64,000 nucleotides of DNA from Halothece sp. PCC 7418 (GCF_000317635.1 NC_019779.1:4092001-4156000); one strand, 5' to 3'. Positions 8,159 to 17,751 are shown, numbered from the stretch's first letter. Numbers and translations: made by a program. The notes: generated by a model from the letters alone, not told the origin.

Positions 8159-11100
8159 ATGTTCCAATCCAATCATCGCGTGATAAGAATATTATCGAGT
8201 TGTGTGACAATGTTATTGGCTCTGGTACTGACTAATCGGGGCGGAATCGCGGTCAAGAAAGAGATGATTCGGGTGGGAGTGTATCAAAATGAACCGAAAG
8301 TGTTTCTAGATGAGGAGGGACAAGTTTCTGGTTTTTTCCCAGCCTTGATGAATGAGATCGCCGAAGCAGAAAATCTCAGCCTTCAGTATATTCCTTGCAC
8401 TTGGGAGCAATGTTTGTCGGATCTGGAAGTGGGAAAATTAGATTTGATGGTGGATGTTGCCTATTCCCCTGAAAGAGAACAACGCTTTGATTTTAATCAG
8501 GAAGTGGTGTTTAATGCTCGCTCTTTTTTATACACCATGAATGGGATCACCGTGGATGAATTACCCGATTTGGATCAAAAGCGGGTGGCGGTGCTGGATG
8601 GGAGTATTCAAGAAGACTTACTGCGCGATCGCGCTCAGAAATTAGGCATTGCACCGATCTGGGTAGAATTAGGTAGTTTTCGTGCGCTCTTTGAGCAACT
8701 GCATCAGAGAAAGGTTGACATTGCGGTTGCCAACGAATTTATTGGGAAAGGTTTTACTCAAACCTATGACAACATTCAACGAAGCCTTTTAGTCAACAGT
8801 TCACAAATTCATCTGGCAACACCAAAAGGAAAAAATCAGGAGTTACTGAATTTAATTGATCGTCATCTAGTTACACTTAAAAATACCCCTAATTCTGTCT
8901 ATCATCAAGCCTTACACCATTGGTTATTGGGCTTCCAACCCTTAACTGTTCGTTCTCCTTGGGTAGAAGAAGTGATTACTGCTGTCGTCGCCATTAGTAC
9001 CCTTAGCATTATTACCATCATTATCGTTACTAATTACCGCTTGAAAAAAGAACTAATTAAACGTCGCTTAGTCGAAGAAAACTTAAAACAAAGTGATGCC
9101 CAATTTAAAGGATTAATTCAGAATGTTCCTGCTGCTTTATTGCGCTATATTCTCTATCCTGATGGATCGATCCAAATTCCCTATATGAGTCCCGTGTGCG
9201 AAAAACTCTGGGAAATTCAAGCCAAGGATGTAGAAGAAAATGCAAACATTTTATGGGATATGGTTCATCGTGATGATGTCACACCGATGCAAGAATCAGT
9301 GATGTTGTCGGCAGCGACGTTACAACCATGGTTTCATGAATGGCGAACGACGACCCCCTCTGGAAAACAAAAATGGTTACAAGGACGGGGAAATCCCAAG
9401 GAAACTTCTAACAAAACGATCGTCTGGGATACGGTAATTTTTGATGTTACTGAACAAAAACTCATTGAACAAGCATTGCAAGAAAGTGAACAAAAGTTAC
9501 AAGAAATTACAAATGCGGTTCCAGGAGCCGTACATCAGTATCTTATTGATAGAAAAGGAAACGAACAGTTCCTCTTTATGAGTGAAGGGATCAAAAGGCT
9601 ATATGGTATTACGCCACAGCAAGTATTAGACAATCCCCGTTTAATGTGGGAAGTCTTAGATTCCGAAACCCAATCTCGTCTTAAATCTTTAGTTGAATAC
9701 TCCGCAACCCATTTGACCCCTTGGGATTGTGAATTTGAAGTGACTCTCGCTGACGGTGAAAAAAAATGGATTAAAGGCAATTCCATGCCGATGCAAACCG
9801 AGAATGGCATAGTTTGGAACGGCATTTTAGTGGATATCAGCCAGCAAAAATGGCAAGAACAACTCCTCGCCACCCAACAAGAAATTCTCGAAGATTTAGC
9901 TGAAGGAAATGATCTAGAAACGATTTTTACTGAACTGATTCGTTTGATTGAACAGCAAACGCAAGGCTTAATGGGGTCAATTTTATTACTGAAAGGGAAA
10001 CAACTCTGGCATTGTGGTCAATCTAACTTACCCACGGGATATCTCAAAGCGATTAATGGTATTGAGATTGGTAAAGGAGTCGGTAGTTGCGGACATACTG
10101 CTGCCTGTGGTGAACTAGTTATTGTTGCCGATCTTGAAACCCATCCCTTCTGGGAAGACTACCAAGATCTGGCGCGTACTTATGGCTTAAAATCCTGTTG
10201 GTCAATGCCTATTTTGTCTTCCAATAGTGATGTTTTAGGAACATTCGCTCTCTACAGTCACACTCCACGCCATCCCACGCCCTACGAGAAAGACTTAATT
10301 AGTATTGCCTCGAAAGTTGCTGCTCTCGCCATTGAACGGAAACAACAAGAATCTCTGTTAGAAGAAAAAGCGGAACAAAAACAATTACTGACTCAAGTCG
10401 CCACTCGCATTCGCCAATCTTTAGACTTGCAATTGGTTTTAGATCAAACGGTTCAAGAAATCCGTGATTATTTACAAGCAGACCGTGTTTTAATCTATCG
10501 CATCAAGGGTGAGGCAGCAAAAGTGATTGCAGAATCAGTGGAAGAAGGCTGCATCTCCATTTTGAATAAAGAGATTAATGATCCCTGTTTGCAATCTCCT
10601 TATTATCTCTCTCGATTTCAGGAAGGTTATATTCAAAAGATTGCTGATATTGACCAAGCCGACTTAGAGCCTTGCCATCGGGTAATGCTACGCAGTTATG
10701 AAGTGAAAGCGAATCTCGTTTTAGGGATTTTACAAGAAGAACAGGTTTGGGGCTTTTTGATCGCGCAACACTGTCACGAAAGTCGGGAATGGCAAGGCGG
10801 TGAAGTCACTTTTCTGCAACGACTCTCAGAACAAGTCAGCATCGCGATTCAACAATCCGAACTTTACGAGCAAGTGAATCTTGAACTTCAAGAAAAAAGA
10901 GAACTCGCTGAGCAACTGCATTTCCAAGCCATGCACGATGCCCTCACCCAACTGCCCAATCGTAGTTTGCTGATGGATCGCTTGCAACATACGTTTCAGA
11001 TTTATCGGCGACGCAGTACAGAAGATGAAATCCACTTTTCGCTGCTATTTCTTGATTTGAATGACTTTAAGCAGGTCAATGATACCTTGGGTCATGATGC

Positions 11101-11452
11101 AGGAGATGAACTGTTAGTGACAGTTGCCAATCGCTTACAAAGATGTCTGCGAGAGATGGATACAGTGGCGCGTTTGGGAGGAGATGAGTTTGTGGTGATT
11201 ATTGAAGACATTACTGGCGAAAGTGACGCGATTGAAGTGGCTAATCGCATTCATTCTGCATTTGCCGAACCCACCTATCTGAATGGGGAAGTGGTGAACA
11301 TTAGCAGCAGCATTGGTATTGTCCTTGATCGTCCAGACTATAACTATCCTGAGGAAATGCTCCGTGATGCGGATATTGCGATGTATGAGGCAAAGCAAAA
11401 CCATTTGAAATATTTTGTATTTCGTTCCTCGATGGAAATCAGTGACCGCTAG
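8159..11452 (+). CDS. Membrane diguanylate cyclase receptor: SBP-PAS-PAS-GAF-GAF-GGDEF
   Basis: A 1097-residue sensor. A leader (1-30) precedes a periplasmic solute-binding domain of the SBP_bac_3 type (about 35-265; IRVGVYQNEPKVFLDEEGQ, DLMVDVAYSPER, ALFEQLHQRKVDIAVAN). One transmembrane helix follows at 269-292, then two PAS domains (about 315-440 and 445-575), two GAF domains (about 590-735 and 755-905) and a GGDEF domain (about 925-1090). The catalytic loop RLGGDEF is intact near 1004, with a preceding REMD that fits the inhibitory I-site, so it should make cyclic-di-GMP and be product-inhibited. The ligand is probably an amino acid or similar small molecule, by family. There is no EAL domain. 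Confidence 0.9.
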   Translation: MFQSNHRVIRILSSCVTMLLALVLTNRGGIAVKKEMIRVGVYQNEPKVFLDEEGQVSGFFPALMNEIAEAENLSLQYIPCTWEQCLSDLEVGKLDLMVDVAYSPEREQRFDFNQEVVFNARSFLYTMNGITVDELPDLDQKRVAVLDGSIQEDLLRDRAQKLGIAPIWVELGSFRALFEQLHQRKVDIAVANEFIGKGFTQTYDNIQRSLLVNSSQIHLATPKGKNQELLNLIDRHLVTLKNTPNSVYHQALHHWLLGFQPLTVRSPWVEEVITAVVAISTLSIITIIIVTNYRLKKELIKRRLVEENLKQSDAQFKGLIQNVPAALLRYILYPDGSIQIPYMSPVCEKLWEIQAKDVEENANILWDMVHRDDVTPMQESVMLSAATLQPWFHEWRTTTPSGKQKWLQGRGNPKETSNKTIVWDTVIFDVTEQKLIEQALQESEQKLQEITNAVPGAVHQYLIDRKGNEQFLFMSEGIKRLYGITPQQVLDNPRLMWEVLDSETQSRLKSLVEYSATHLTPWDCEFEVTLADGEKKWIKGNSMPMQTENGIVWNGILVDISQQKWQEQLLATQQEILEDLAEGNDLETIFTELIRLIEQQTQGLMGSILLLKGKQLWHCGQSNLPTGYLKAINGIEIGKGVGSCGHTAACGELVIVADLETHPFWEDYQDLARTYGLKSCWSMPILSSNSDVLGTFALYSHTPRHPTPYEKDLISIASKVAALAIERKQQESLLEEKAEQKQLLTQVATRIRQSLDLQLVLDQTVQEIRDYLQADRVLIYRIKGEAAKVIAESVEEGCISILNKEINDPCLQSPYYLSRFQEGYIQKIADIDQADLEPCHRVMLRSYEVKANLVLGILQEEQVWGFLIAQHCHESREWQGGEVTFLQRLSEQVSIAIQQSELYEQVNLELQEKRELAEQLHFQAMHDALTQLPNRSLLMDRLQHTFQIYRRRSTEDEIHFSLLFLDLNDFKQVNDTLGHDAGDELLVTVANRLQRCLREMDTVARLGGDEFVVIIEDITGESDAIEVANRIHSAFAEPTYLNGEVVNISSSIGIVLDRPDYNYPEEMLRDADIAMYEAKQNHLKYFVFRSSMEISDR

Positions 11453-12495
11453 AATTGTGGGCTGGTGGCAAAATGAGCGAGAATTTTGGTACAGTGCGCG
11501 ATCGCGCTCAGGTGTGCAATTTCATACCCGTGGGTGTTATCAGTGGGGAAGCCTAAACAAGCAGCCCGCGAAACATGACCCATTTTCATCGCGATCGATC
11601 CGTCACTCCCAAACCCATCAATAATTGCTGGTTGTAGCGGAACATCTGCCTTTTTAGCAGCTTGGACAATTTCTTGATTTAACCCTTCATCATAGAAGCC
11701 ATATCCATCTTGAGACAGTAACACAGGGGCTTCTCCGCCTGTAAAGGAATATTCGGGCGCAAGGGGAATAATTTCGAGAGCAATTAGTGCACCAAGGCGT
11801 TGATTCTGCGTAAAATATAACGCGCCGATCGCGCCGATTTCTTCTTTCGCTGAAGCAATCAGATAAACATCTTGGGGCGGATTTTGAATCTGTTGGGCTA
11901 AATCTAACAAAATGGCGAGGGATGCTTTGTTATCTAGGGTATAACTGGCGATATAATCTTCATTAAGGCGAAACGGTTGCTTGCGATGTTTGCCAATCAC
12001 AACCCGTGTTCCTGGACGGACTCCTGCGGTTTCTAATTCTTCGACACTACATTTGGTTTCAATCCAAGCATTTTCCCAGAATAGCGGTTGGTCTTCTTGT
12101 TGGGCTTTTTGCGGGGATTCGTGGGAGACATGGCGAGATCCAAAGGAGAGAATCCCAGAAATCGTTGCGCGATCGCCGAGAATATCCATCACCCCTTCTC
12201 CATACACCCAAGGAAACGACCCCCCTAAGCGACGCACTTCTAACGCCCCATCTTCTCGGACACATTTGACAATTGTGCCAATTTCGTCTTTATGGGCGGT
12301 AATCGCCACAGGAGAATCAGACTGTTGACCTGGAATTTTGGCGATAATATTTCCCGCTTCATCTTGCCAATTTTCCACGCCAATTGCGTTAAATTTTTCT
12401 AATAAAGCGCGATCGATTTCTTGTTCTGCGCCACTCGGAGAATGACATAAGACTAACTCGGTGATGGTATTAAATAAAGCATTAAATTCGGACAT
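11449..12495 (-). CDS. M42-family metallopeptidase (glutamyl aminopeptidase-like)
   Basis: A 348-residue cytoplasmic di-metal aminopeptidase of family M42. The key segments are ITAHKDEIGTIV (first metal His/Asp region, near 66), ASYTLDNKASLAILL (bridging Asp, near 185), ASAKEEIGAIGA (catalytic Glu-Glu, near 215), ALEIIPLAPEY (metal ligand region) and FPTDNTHGYEIAHL (last His). The family removes N-terminal residues from peptides. The gene is tail-to-tail with the GGDEF receptor and the two share the palindrome CTAG: TAG ends both reading frames, one on each strand. HIP1 sites are inside it. Confidence 0.9.
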   Translation of the reverse strand: MSEFNALFNTITELVLCHSPSGAEQEIDRALLEKFNAIGVENWQDEAGNIIAKIPGQQSDSPVAITAHKDEIGTIVKCVREDGALEVRRLGGSFPWVYGEGVMDILGDRATISGILSFGSRHVSHESPQKAQQEDQPLFWENAWIETKCSVEELETAGVRPGTRVVIGKHRKQPFRLNEDYIASYTLDNKASLAILLDLAQQIQNPPQDVYLIASAKEEIGAIGALYFTQNQRLGALIALEIIPLAPEYSFTGGEAPVLLSQDGYGFYDEGLNQEIVQAAKKADVPLQPAIIDGFGSDGSIAMKMGHVSRAACLGFPTDNTHGYEIAHLSAIAHCTKILAHFATSPQF

Positions 12496-12587
12496 TTTCT
12501 TAAATCGTGTTTTTTAGTCAGTTGAGGAACAAAAATAGACTAATGGCGACAACTATCGCGCTAAACGAGTAGAATATAAAGAGATAT

Positions 12588-13457
12588 TTAACCCTTCAAA
12601 ATAAACTTTTCTAACGCTTCTACCACGCCATCCGCTTCCACATCAGGCGCAACCCAATCTGCTTGGGCTTTTACTTCTGGCGGTGCATCTCCCATCGCCA
12701 CACCAATGGCTGCATACTGTAGCATTTCGAGATCATTAAAATTATCTCCGATCGCGATCGTGTTTTTTGCCTCTAACTTTAAAACTTCCTCCACTAGATA
12801 ACGCACTGCTTTTCCTTTACTCGCGCCAGGATGACAGGCTTCAAAAAAGTAAGGATTGGATTGAGTTAAATATAACTCTTCTCGGGAATACTGTTTTTGC
12901 AGCGTCGAAAGTAACGTTTTTGTCACCTCAGGTTGATTACTCATGGCGAGAACTTTGGTTGGCGGTTGATCTAAAATATTCCGCAAGTCTCCCACTGCAT
13001 TGGCTTCGATCCGACTGCGTTCGATATAGAGTCGGGTATCTTCTGTTACTTCCCGCACATATAATTCATCATTCAGATAAAAATGGACATCAAGATCCGA
13101 TCGCCTCTCGGGATGTTCACAATAGTCGAGTAATTCTCGGGCTAACTCCCTCGGTACAGGTAAATGCCAAAGGGTTTCGTCTGTTTGTGAATCTTTAATC
13201 CAAGCCCCGTTATAGCAAATAATCGGCAAATCTGCACCAATGGCTTGAGCGAAGTATAATGCAGAACGATACATTCTTCCTGTCGCGATCGCGATTTGAA
13301 TCCCCTGATTTTTCGCAGCTTGTAGGGCTTCAACGACAGCAGGATTCACTTCATTGGATGTACCAGAAATTGTCCCGTCAATGTCGAGTATCACCAGACG
13401 GAGATCGGGCGTGACGGGAGAAACAAGAGGATTGCGGTTAACAGCAGCGTCAGTCAT
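12588..13457 (-). CDS. Cof-type HAD-IIB phosphatase
   Basis: A 289-residue HAD-superfamily hydrolase. Motif I is VILDIDGT with nucleophile D25 and acid/base D27; motif II is IAIATGR; motif III is the Lys in ASKGKAVRYL; motif IV is AIGDNFNDLEML. The cap region between motifs II and III is long (about 85-200), which is the Cof/IIB type. Such enzymes dephosphorylate sugar phosphates, FMN or similar metabolites; the exact substrate cannot be told. It lies 92 bases upstream of the M42 peptidase gene on the same strand. Confidence 0.92.
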   Translation of the reverse strand: MTDAAVNRNPLVSPVTPDLRLVILDIDGTISGTSNEVNPAVVEALQAAKNQGIQIAIATGRMYRSALYFAQAIGADLPIICYNGAWIKDSQTDETLWHLPVPRELARELLDYCEHPERRSDLDVHFYLNDELYVREVTEDTRLYIERSRIEANAVGDLRNILDQPPTKVLAMSNQPEVTKTLLSTLQKQYSREELYLTQSNPYFFEACHPGASKGKAVRYLVEEVLKLEAKNTIAIGDNFNDLEMLQYAAIGVAMGDAPPEVKAQADWVAPDVEADGVVEALEKFILKG

Positions 13458-13565
13458 CAGTCGCGATAGAGGTTGGGTTTCCCTGCGTTTGTGGTCAAAA
13501 CTATGTTACCTTAAAAAAAGATTAAGCATTATAAACTTCTGTTTTCAGGGACTGAATAATTACTC

Positions 13566-13973
13566 ATGGTCGGATTCATTAAAAACATCTTTGGCGGTAA
13601 CTCAGACGATAACAATCAAAACGGGGGACAAAAAAAACAGAAAGCCTTTTATCTCGATCCCGATGAGGCGAAAACTTTTGGCGATATTGACTATATGCGT
13701 AAGCCCAATACCGTTAGAAGAAGTTTCCCGAAAAGTGTCAGTAATCCCGAAGGCGGGGAGCAAGTTGAGGAAGTTTCTGCACTAGAGAAAAAGTCACTTT
13801 CTAAAAAGAAGAATCAGCCTACTCAACCTCAACCATCGGCACAATCTTCTGAACAAAACGTTCAAGAAGGTCAAATGTATTCTGCAAAAGACGACCCTCA
13901 AATTCAAGAGCGTCGGCAGTCAGATTCGAGCTTAGATATGTTCAGAAACATGGCTCGGGATATCAAAAAATAG
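13566..13973 (+). CDS. Conserved cyanobacterial hypothetical protein
   Basis: A 135-residue, very hydrophilic protein. The N-terminus MVGFIKNIFGG is amphipathic, then a short ordered motif AFYLDPDEAKTFGDIDYMRKPNTVRRSFPK occurs, interrupted only by normal residues. The rest is low-complexity and basic (KKKNQPTQPQPSAQSS), ending with SLDMFRNMARDIKK. The DADxAKTxGDIDYMR-like motif is one I associate with cyanobacterial proteins of unknown function. There is no membrane segment. It is divergent from the HAD phosphatase. The frame is clean and the start has a plausible upstream purine run, so it is likely a real gene. Confidence 0.65.
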   Translation: MVGFIKNIFGGNSDDNNQNGGQKKQKAFYLDPDEAKTFGDIDYMRKPNTVRRSFPKSVSNPEGGEQVEEVSALEKKSLSKKKNQPTQPQPSAQSSEQNVQEGQMYSAKDDPQIQERRQSDSSLDMFRNMARDIKK

Positions 13974-14353
13974 TTGATCGTTGAATTCATTGGGCGATTT
14001 TTGAGATACAAAAGGGTTTAATTTAGTTCATTTCTTGAAAAATAACAAGGATTAAAACTGTATCTCATCCGTCTGAAAATTGCTCTATAATTGGTTAGGG
14101 ATTGGGAAATTGATTAGAAGCGTTTCCTAATTTCTAGCCTTATTGTTATTTAAACATTAATAGATCCTAACCCCCCTTTGTAAGGGGAATCCCCCCTAAC
14201 CCCCCTTTGTAAGGGGAATCCCCCCTAACCCCCCTTTGTAAGGGGAATCCCCCCTAACCCCCCTTTGTAAGGGGGGAATGATTAATCAACTTTTTACGAA
14301 TGATTTAGAACTGCTATATAACAAATAACAAATGACTAATGACTAATGACCAA
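13974..14353. other. Intergenic region with MITE end, hairpin tandem repeat and heptads
   Basis: No gene is visible. 14058-14092 (CTGTATCTCATCCGTCTG, then TTGCTCTATA) looks like a decayed end of the TATAGC MITE family. 14167-14276 is a 29-bp tandem repeat listed separately. 14294-14312 carries GATTTAGAACTGCTATATA, another TATAGC-type end. The last 40 bases are AAATAAC/AATGAC heptads that run to the start codon of the hydrolase. Confidence 0.5.
14167..14276. repeat. 29-bp tandem repeat, four hairpin-forming units
   Basis: Units begin at 14167, 14196, 14225 and 14254 (the last one shortened). Each unit contains CCCCTTTGTAAGGGG, a 6-bp stem with a three-base loop, so the array can form four consecutive hairpins on either strand. 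The units are identical to each other, which points to recent expansion or slippage. No spacer diversity, hence not CRISPR. Confidence 0.9.
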
Positions 14354-15265
14354 ATGATGCAATCTCCAGAAACTCAATTTTACACGAGTGATAACTATCA
14401 ATGTGCTTATGAAGTTTGGGAATCTACCGTTACAGGCGACCCCTCTCCCATCGCTTTACTATTGATTCATCCCATTGGGGTTGGTTTGTCGCGAAAATTT
14501 TGGTATCGCTTTTGTCAACAATGGCAAGGACGAGGCGGGTTTGAAACGATTTATAATCCTGATTTATTAGGTTGTGGCGAAACTGCGTTACCCCGTATTC
14601 CTTACACTCCCGAAGATTTTGCCAAACCGTTAAAAGATTTAATTGAAATGGTAATCAAAAAGCCAGTAGTGGTAATTTCTCAAGGGGCTTCTTTTCCCAT
14701 TGCGCTGTCGTTATTAGACTTAAAGCCAGAACCAGGAATTGCGGGTTTGATTTTAGGAGGACCCCCAGCTTGGTCTATTATCACCACAGAAAAAACATCC
14801 CGACAACAGAATTTGTTATGGAATTTGTTTAATTCTCCCATTGGTGGGTTATTTTATCGTTATGCCCGTCGCCGTAACTTTCTAGAGTCGTTTTCGGTTC
14901 GTCAATTATTCGACAAGACAGACGATGTGGATCAGCAATGGCTGGATATGTTGAAAGCGGGTGCGGACAATGTAGAAACTCGTCATGCTGTTTTTTCCTT
15001 TTTAGCAGGGTTTTGGCGGAGAAATTATGAAAGCGCGATCGCGCACATTTCCGAACCCACCCTCGTTTTAATGGGAGAATCAGCATCGAGTATTAGTCGA
15101 GACAGCGCCGTTGAATCTCCTGAAGAACGAATGATTCAATATTGTCAAGCCTTACCCAATGGGGAAGCGAAATTGCTTCCAGGACGGAATGTTTTACCTT
15201 ATGAATCGACAACCGCGTTTACCAGTGCTTGTTTAGAATTTATCCAGCAAGTGAGAAGCGGTTAA
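14354..15265 (+). CDS. Alpha/beta hydrolase-fold protein
   Basis: A 303-residue protein from ATG 14354 (or the adjacent ATG 14357); an ATG at 14339 lies within heptad repeats and is less likely. It has the oxyanion region LLIHPIGVGLSRKFW, a nucleophile elbow VISQGASFPIAL with Ser in the S-x-G context, and a C-terminal strand TLVLMGE. At the position where the catalytic His usually sits (P-G-x-H), this protein reads LLPGRNVLPYES, with no His. So either the His comes from elsewhere or the enzyme is degenerate. Substrate unknown. It is convergent with the unknown cassette, 23 bases away, and carries the last HIP1 site before it. Confidence 0.8.
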   Translation: MMQSPETQFYTSDNYQCAYEVWESTVTGDPSPIALLLIHPIGVGLSRKFWYRFCQQWQGRGGFETIYNPDLLGCGETALPRIPYTPEDFAKPLKDLIEMVIKKPVVVISQGASFPIALSLLDLKPEPGIAGLILGGPPAWSIITTEKTSRQQNLLWNLFNSPIGGLFYRYARRRNFLESFSVRQLFDKTDDVDQQWLDMLKAGADNVETRHAVFSFLAGFWRRNYESAIAHISEPTLVLMGESASSISRDSAVESPEERMIQYCQALPNGEAKLLPGRNVLPYESTTAFTSACLEFIQQVRSG

Positions 15266-15288
15266 AGTTGTCCTTTGGTTTTTACCTG

Positions 15289-17751
15289 TTAGTATTTCAG
15301 TGGTGCATCTGCTTCATCAGGGTTAGATTGACACTCACGCCATCGTTTGACTAATGTAGCAACACAAGGATTACCCGCTAGCTGATTGATCCGAACCCAG
15401 TCCACATCAAGCAGCTTCGTCAGTAAGTTAGTATCGAGTTCTCCTTGTAAAGCGTGCCATTGTCGGATACTCGGTTGGCGTTGAAGTTGTTTTTTAAGAG
15501 GAGCTAGCCCTCCAACAACATAGTATCCTTGTTCTGGATCGTGCCATAATTTTTGAATTCCTGGAACTTCGCGCAACCATTGTCTAACATCCCCCAAAGG
15601 AAGCTCAAAAACCCGAGATAACAAAGTTGTCCAAGAAGATATTAAGTTTGAAGGATTTCTTGATTTAGGTTTTTCGTCAGGTTTCAAGCGAGCATTTCTG
15701 ATTTCTAACAAACGCCTTGAAAAATCTTTCTTGATTTCCTGATAATCAACTACTGTTGAACCTTCATCGCACATCTCTTTCAATGTTTTATACCAACAGT
15801 GAATTAGAGTATCTAGCTCTTGTAATAATCCCTTCTTTTTACTAACAGTTAACTCTCCTTCCTCTGTAAGTTGTTCAACCTCTTTCATCATTTTCTCTTG
15901 AGGAGGAAGCTGCCATCTCTCAATGGGGAATTTCAGATGATTTTGCGAGTTTAAAGTTTTTCTCATCTCCTCTAGATGGAGAGGAATCATGTAGGGGGTC
16001 TCATATTGAGGATCTTGAAAATAGATTGATACCGTCTCGGATTTGTGAATCACAATAGTCAACTTGCGTAAAAATTTTGTGAGCTTTTCTGGAGAACTGT
16101 TGCATCCCTCCATAACAACTTTAGGTTTGTAATTATAGGGCCATTTTTCGTTTAGAAGTGTAAGCAGAGACTGAACTGATGTGTTAAAAGAATTCAGCAC
16201 CTCATTGCAATCCCTAACACAATTTGAATTTAAGGAATTAAAGGGAAGCATCACAGGTCTATCATTTTTTACTGTAAATAGATAGCCATCAGTGATTACA
16301 ATGAGGCTTTCGGTAAGCAAATCTTTTTGCTGAGGCAGTGATGTGCTGATCTTTGCGTCTTGATTCAGTAGTAAGTATTTCAGTTCAAGCTCTTTAATCA
16401 CAATTTCTGCCTTTCTAGTTAATTCTTCTTGGCAGAGTTTGGTATCAAACTGAGAGAGGTCGTATTCGTAATATTTTGAATCTACTTCAGGAATTAAAAT
16501 AGTCTCATCATTATCATCAGTTTGTTCAACAAGGAGTCCAGCTTCCACTGAATCACTGCTCAAATCATGAGGGTTAACATTAATATGCTGACAAGCAACT
16601 TGTGTCCTCAAGGTTTCAGTTAAGGGATATCGATCATCAACGATACCTTTTAGTTGATCAATTAATATTAGAATTCTTTGCTGATTCTGGACTTCGAGCT
16701 TAGAAAGATCATGGGGTTCAATATCAGGTAATAGACTCAGTTGTGTCCCTAATTTTTTATTATCTAGGGCTTGCTGGATACGACTAACGATTTCTGAAGC
16801 TGGTATCGCTTTCGACATCCTCATATCCAAAACATCGACCTTAGTATTCAATGGGATGCTCGTAATTACACTTTGAGTAGAAGAGTTAGATTTATATTTT
16901 GTCTGAGTCAGTAAGGACTTTAAGTTGAGGACTTTGGGTTCTAAATCAAATCCAAATTCTGCAGCCTGCTTGATCAACTCCTGTTGAACAGATTTGAGGA
17001 TATAGCACCGACTTTTTTCCAGTGCCTCAACGGATGAGAGATCGAGGAAAGGACGATTTTGCCGACGATTTTTGTTTTTTGGAATTGTTTTGTATATTGT
17101 CCTTGATGGCTGGTTTCCCTTAGTGGGTATCCATCGCATGAGAACATTTTTTTCACCATATATCCATAAAGGAGACCTACACTTAAGAACATCTTCTTCA
17201 GGTTTGAGGGGTCTTAAGGGAACGTTCTCATAAGAGAGAACCACTTCAGTCGTCTTTTGATCAGCTAATTGTTGAGTTCGACAATCTAGGCTCATCGCAT
17301 TAATCCCTGTACTCTTTTTCCCTTGCCAAACGTCAATTTTCAGCAAGGGTTGTCCCTTGGTATGACTTCCTCTGCAATGATTACCAAACGCGACTGCCTT
17401 ACGCATAATGAGCCTGATCCAGACGGGATTCATTTCAGGGGTGTAGCGTATCCTTTCAGGAGAAAGGTGAATACCATCACTATTTTTGATCACAGGTGGC
17501 TCATCATCAGTAGAGTCAAGAGCAACAAATAAACCAAACCGTTCATTATAGTTCCGCATCAGATATGGATAGTATTGATAAGATAACTGAGAATCCAAGT
17601 GATCTACCCACTCTTGCCAACGATAGCTCTTTAGCAATGGGTAGTGATAGACAACCAGTCGTTCTGCTTTACTCGCGTCAATTTCATCATCTCGATAAAG
17701 TGTGTGTGAAAGTGGCAGTTGGCGTATGTTGTCATCCTTATTCAATTGCAT
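15289..17751 (-). CDS. Large protein of unknown family, partner of helicase-nuclease
   Basis: An 820-residue protein starting at ATG 17751; AGGAGG lies 6 bases upstream, and this start overlaps the stop of the helicase gene by 14 bases, so translation is probably coupled. An upstream in-frame ATG at 17775 has no comparable site. I recognise no family. Visible: an N-terminal part with aromatic-rich segments (residues 30-130), a very basic patch near 229 (KNKNRRQNRP), long charged helices around 330-430 and 590-680, and a C-terminal region with WTTLLSRVFELPLGDVRQWL. No membrane segment, zinc cluster or clear nuclease motif. Context suggests it works with the helicase on nucleic acid, as effector or recognition subunit; that is inference. 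A divergent pPIWI-RE or Cascade-like large subunit cannot be excluded. Confidence 0.75.
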   Translation of the reverse strand: MQLNKDDNIRQLPLSHTLYRDDEIDASKAERLVVYHYPLLKSYRWQEWVDHLDSQLSYQYYPYLMRNYNERFGLFVALDSTDDEPPVIKNSDGIHLSPERIRYTPEMNPVWIRLIMRKAVAFGNHCRGSHTKGQPLLKIDVWQGKKSTGINAMSLDCRTQQLADQKTTEVVLSYENVPLRPLKPEEDVLKCRSPLWIYGEKNVLMRWIPTKGNQPSRTIYKTIPKNKNRRQNRPFLDLSSVEALEKSRCYILKSVQQELIKQAAEFGFDLEPKVLNLKSLLTQTKYKSNSSTQSVITSIPLNTKVDVLDMRMSKAIPASEIVSRIQQALDNKKLGTQLSLLPDIEPHDLSKLEVQNQQRILILIDQLKGIVDDRYPLTETLRTQVACQHINVNPHDLSSDSVEAGLLVEQTDDNDETILIPEVDSKYYEYDLSQFDTKLCQEELTRKAEIVIKELELKYLLLNQDAKISTSLPQQKDLLTESLIVITDGYLFTVKNDRPVMLPFNSLNSNCVRDCNEVLNSFNTSVQSLLTLLNEKWPYNYKPKVVMEGCNSSPEKLTKFLRKLTIVIHKSETVSIYFQDPQYETPYMIPLHLEEMRKTLNSQNHLKFPIERWQLPPQEKMMKEVEQLTEEGELTVSKKKGLLQELDTLIHCWYKTLKEMCDEGSTVVDYQEIKKDFSRRLLEIRNARLKPDEKPKSRNPSNLISSWTTLLSRVFELPLGDVRQWLREVPGIQKLWHDPEQGYYVVGGLAPLKKQLQRQPSIRQWHALQGELDTNLLTKLLDVDWVRINQLAGNPCVATLVKRWRECQSNPDEADAPLKY

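Noticed and set aside
12059-12265. Antisense frames over the M42 peptidase
   Set aside because: They overlap a clear enzyme gene in its conserved parts and are shadow frames.
14167-14276. CRISPR array
   Set aside because: Units are directly abutting with no variable spacers and there are no cas genes in the window.
15289-17751. Assignment of the 820-residue protein as a pPIWI-RE protein
   Set aside because: I could not find a convincing RNase-H-like core or the conserved Arg/Glu pattern by eye; left as unknown with this as one test.
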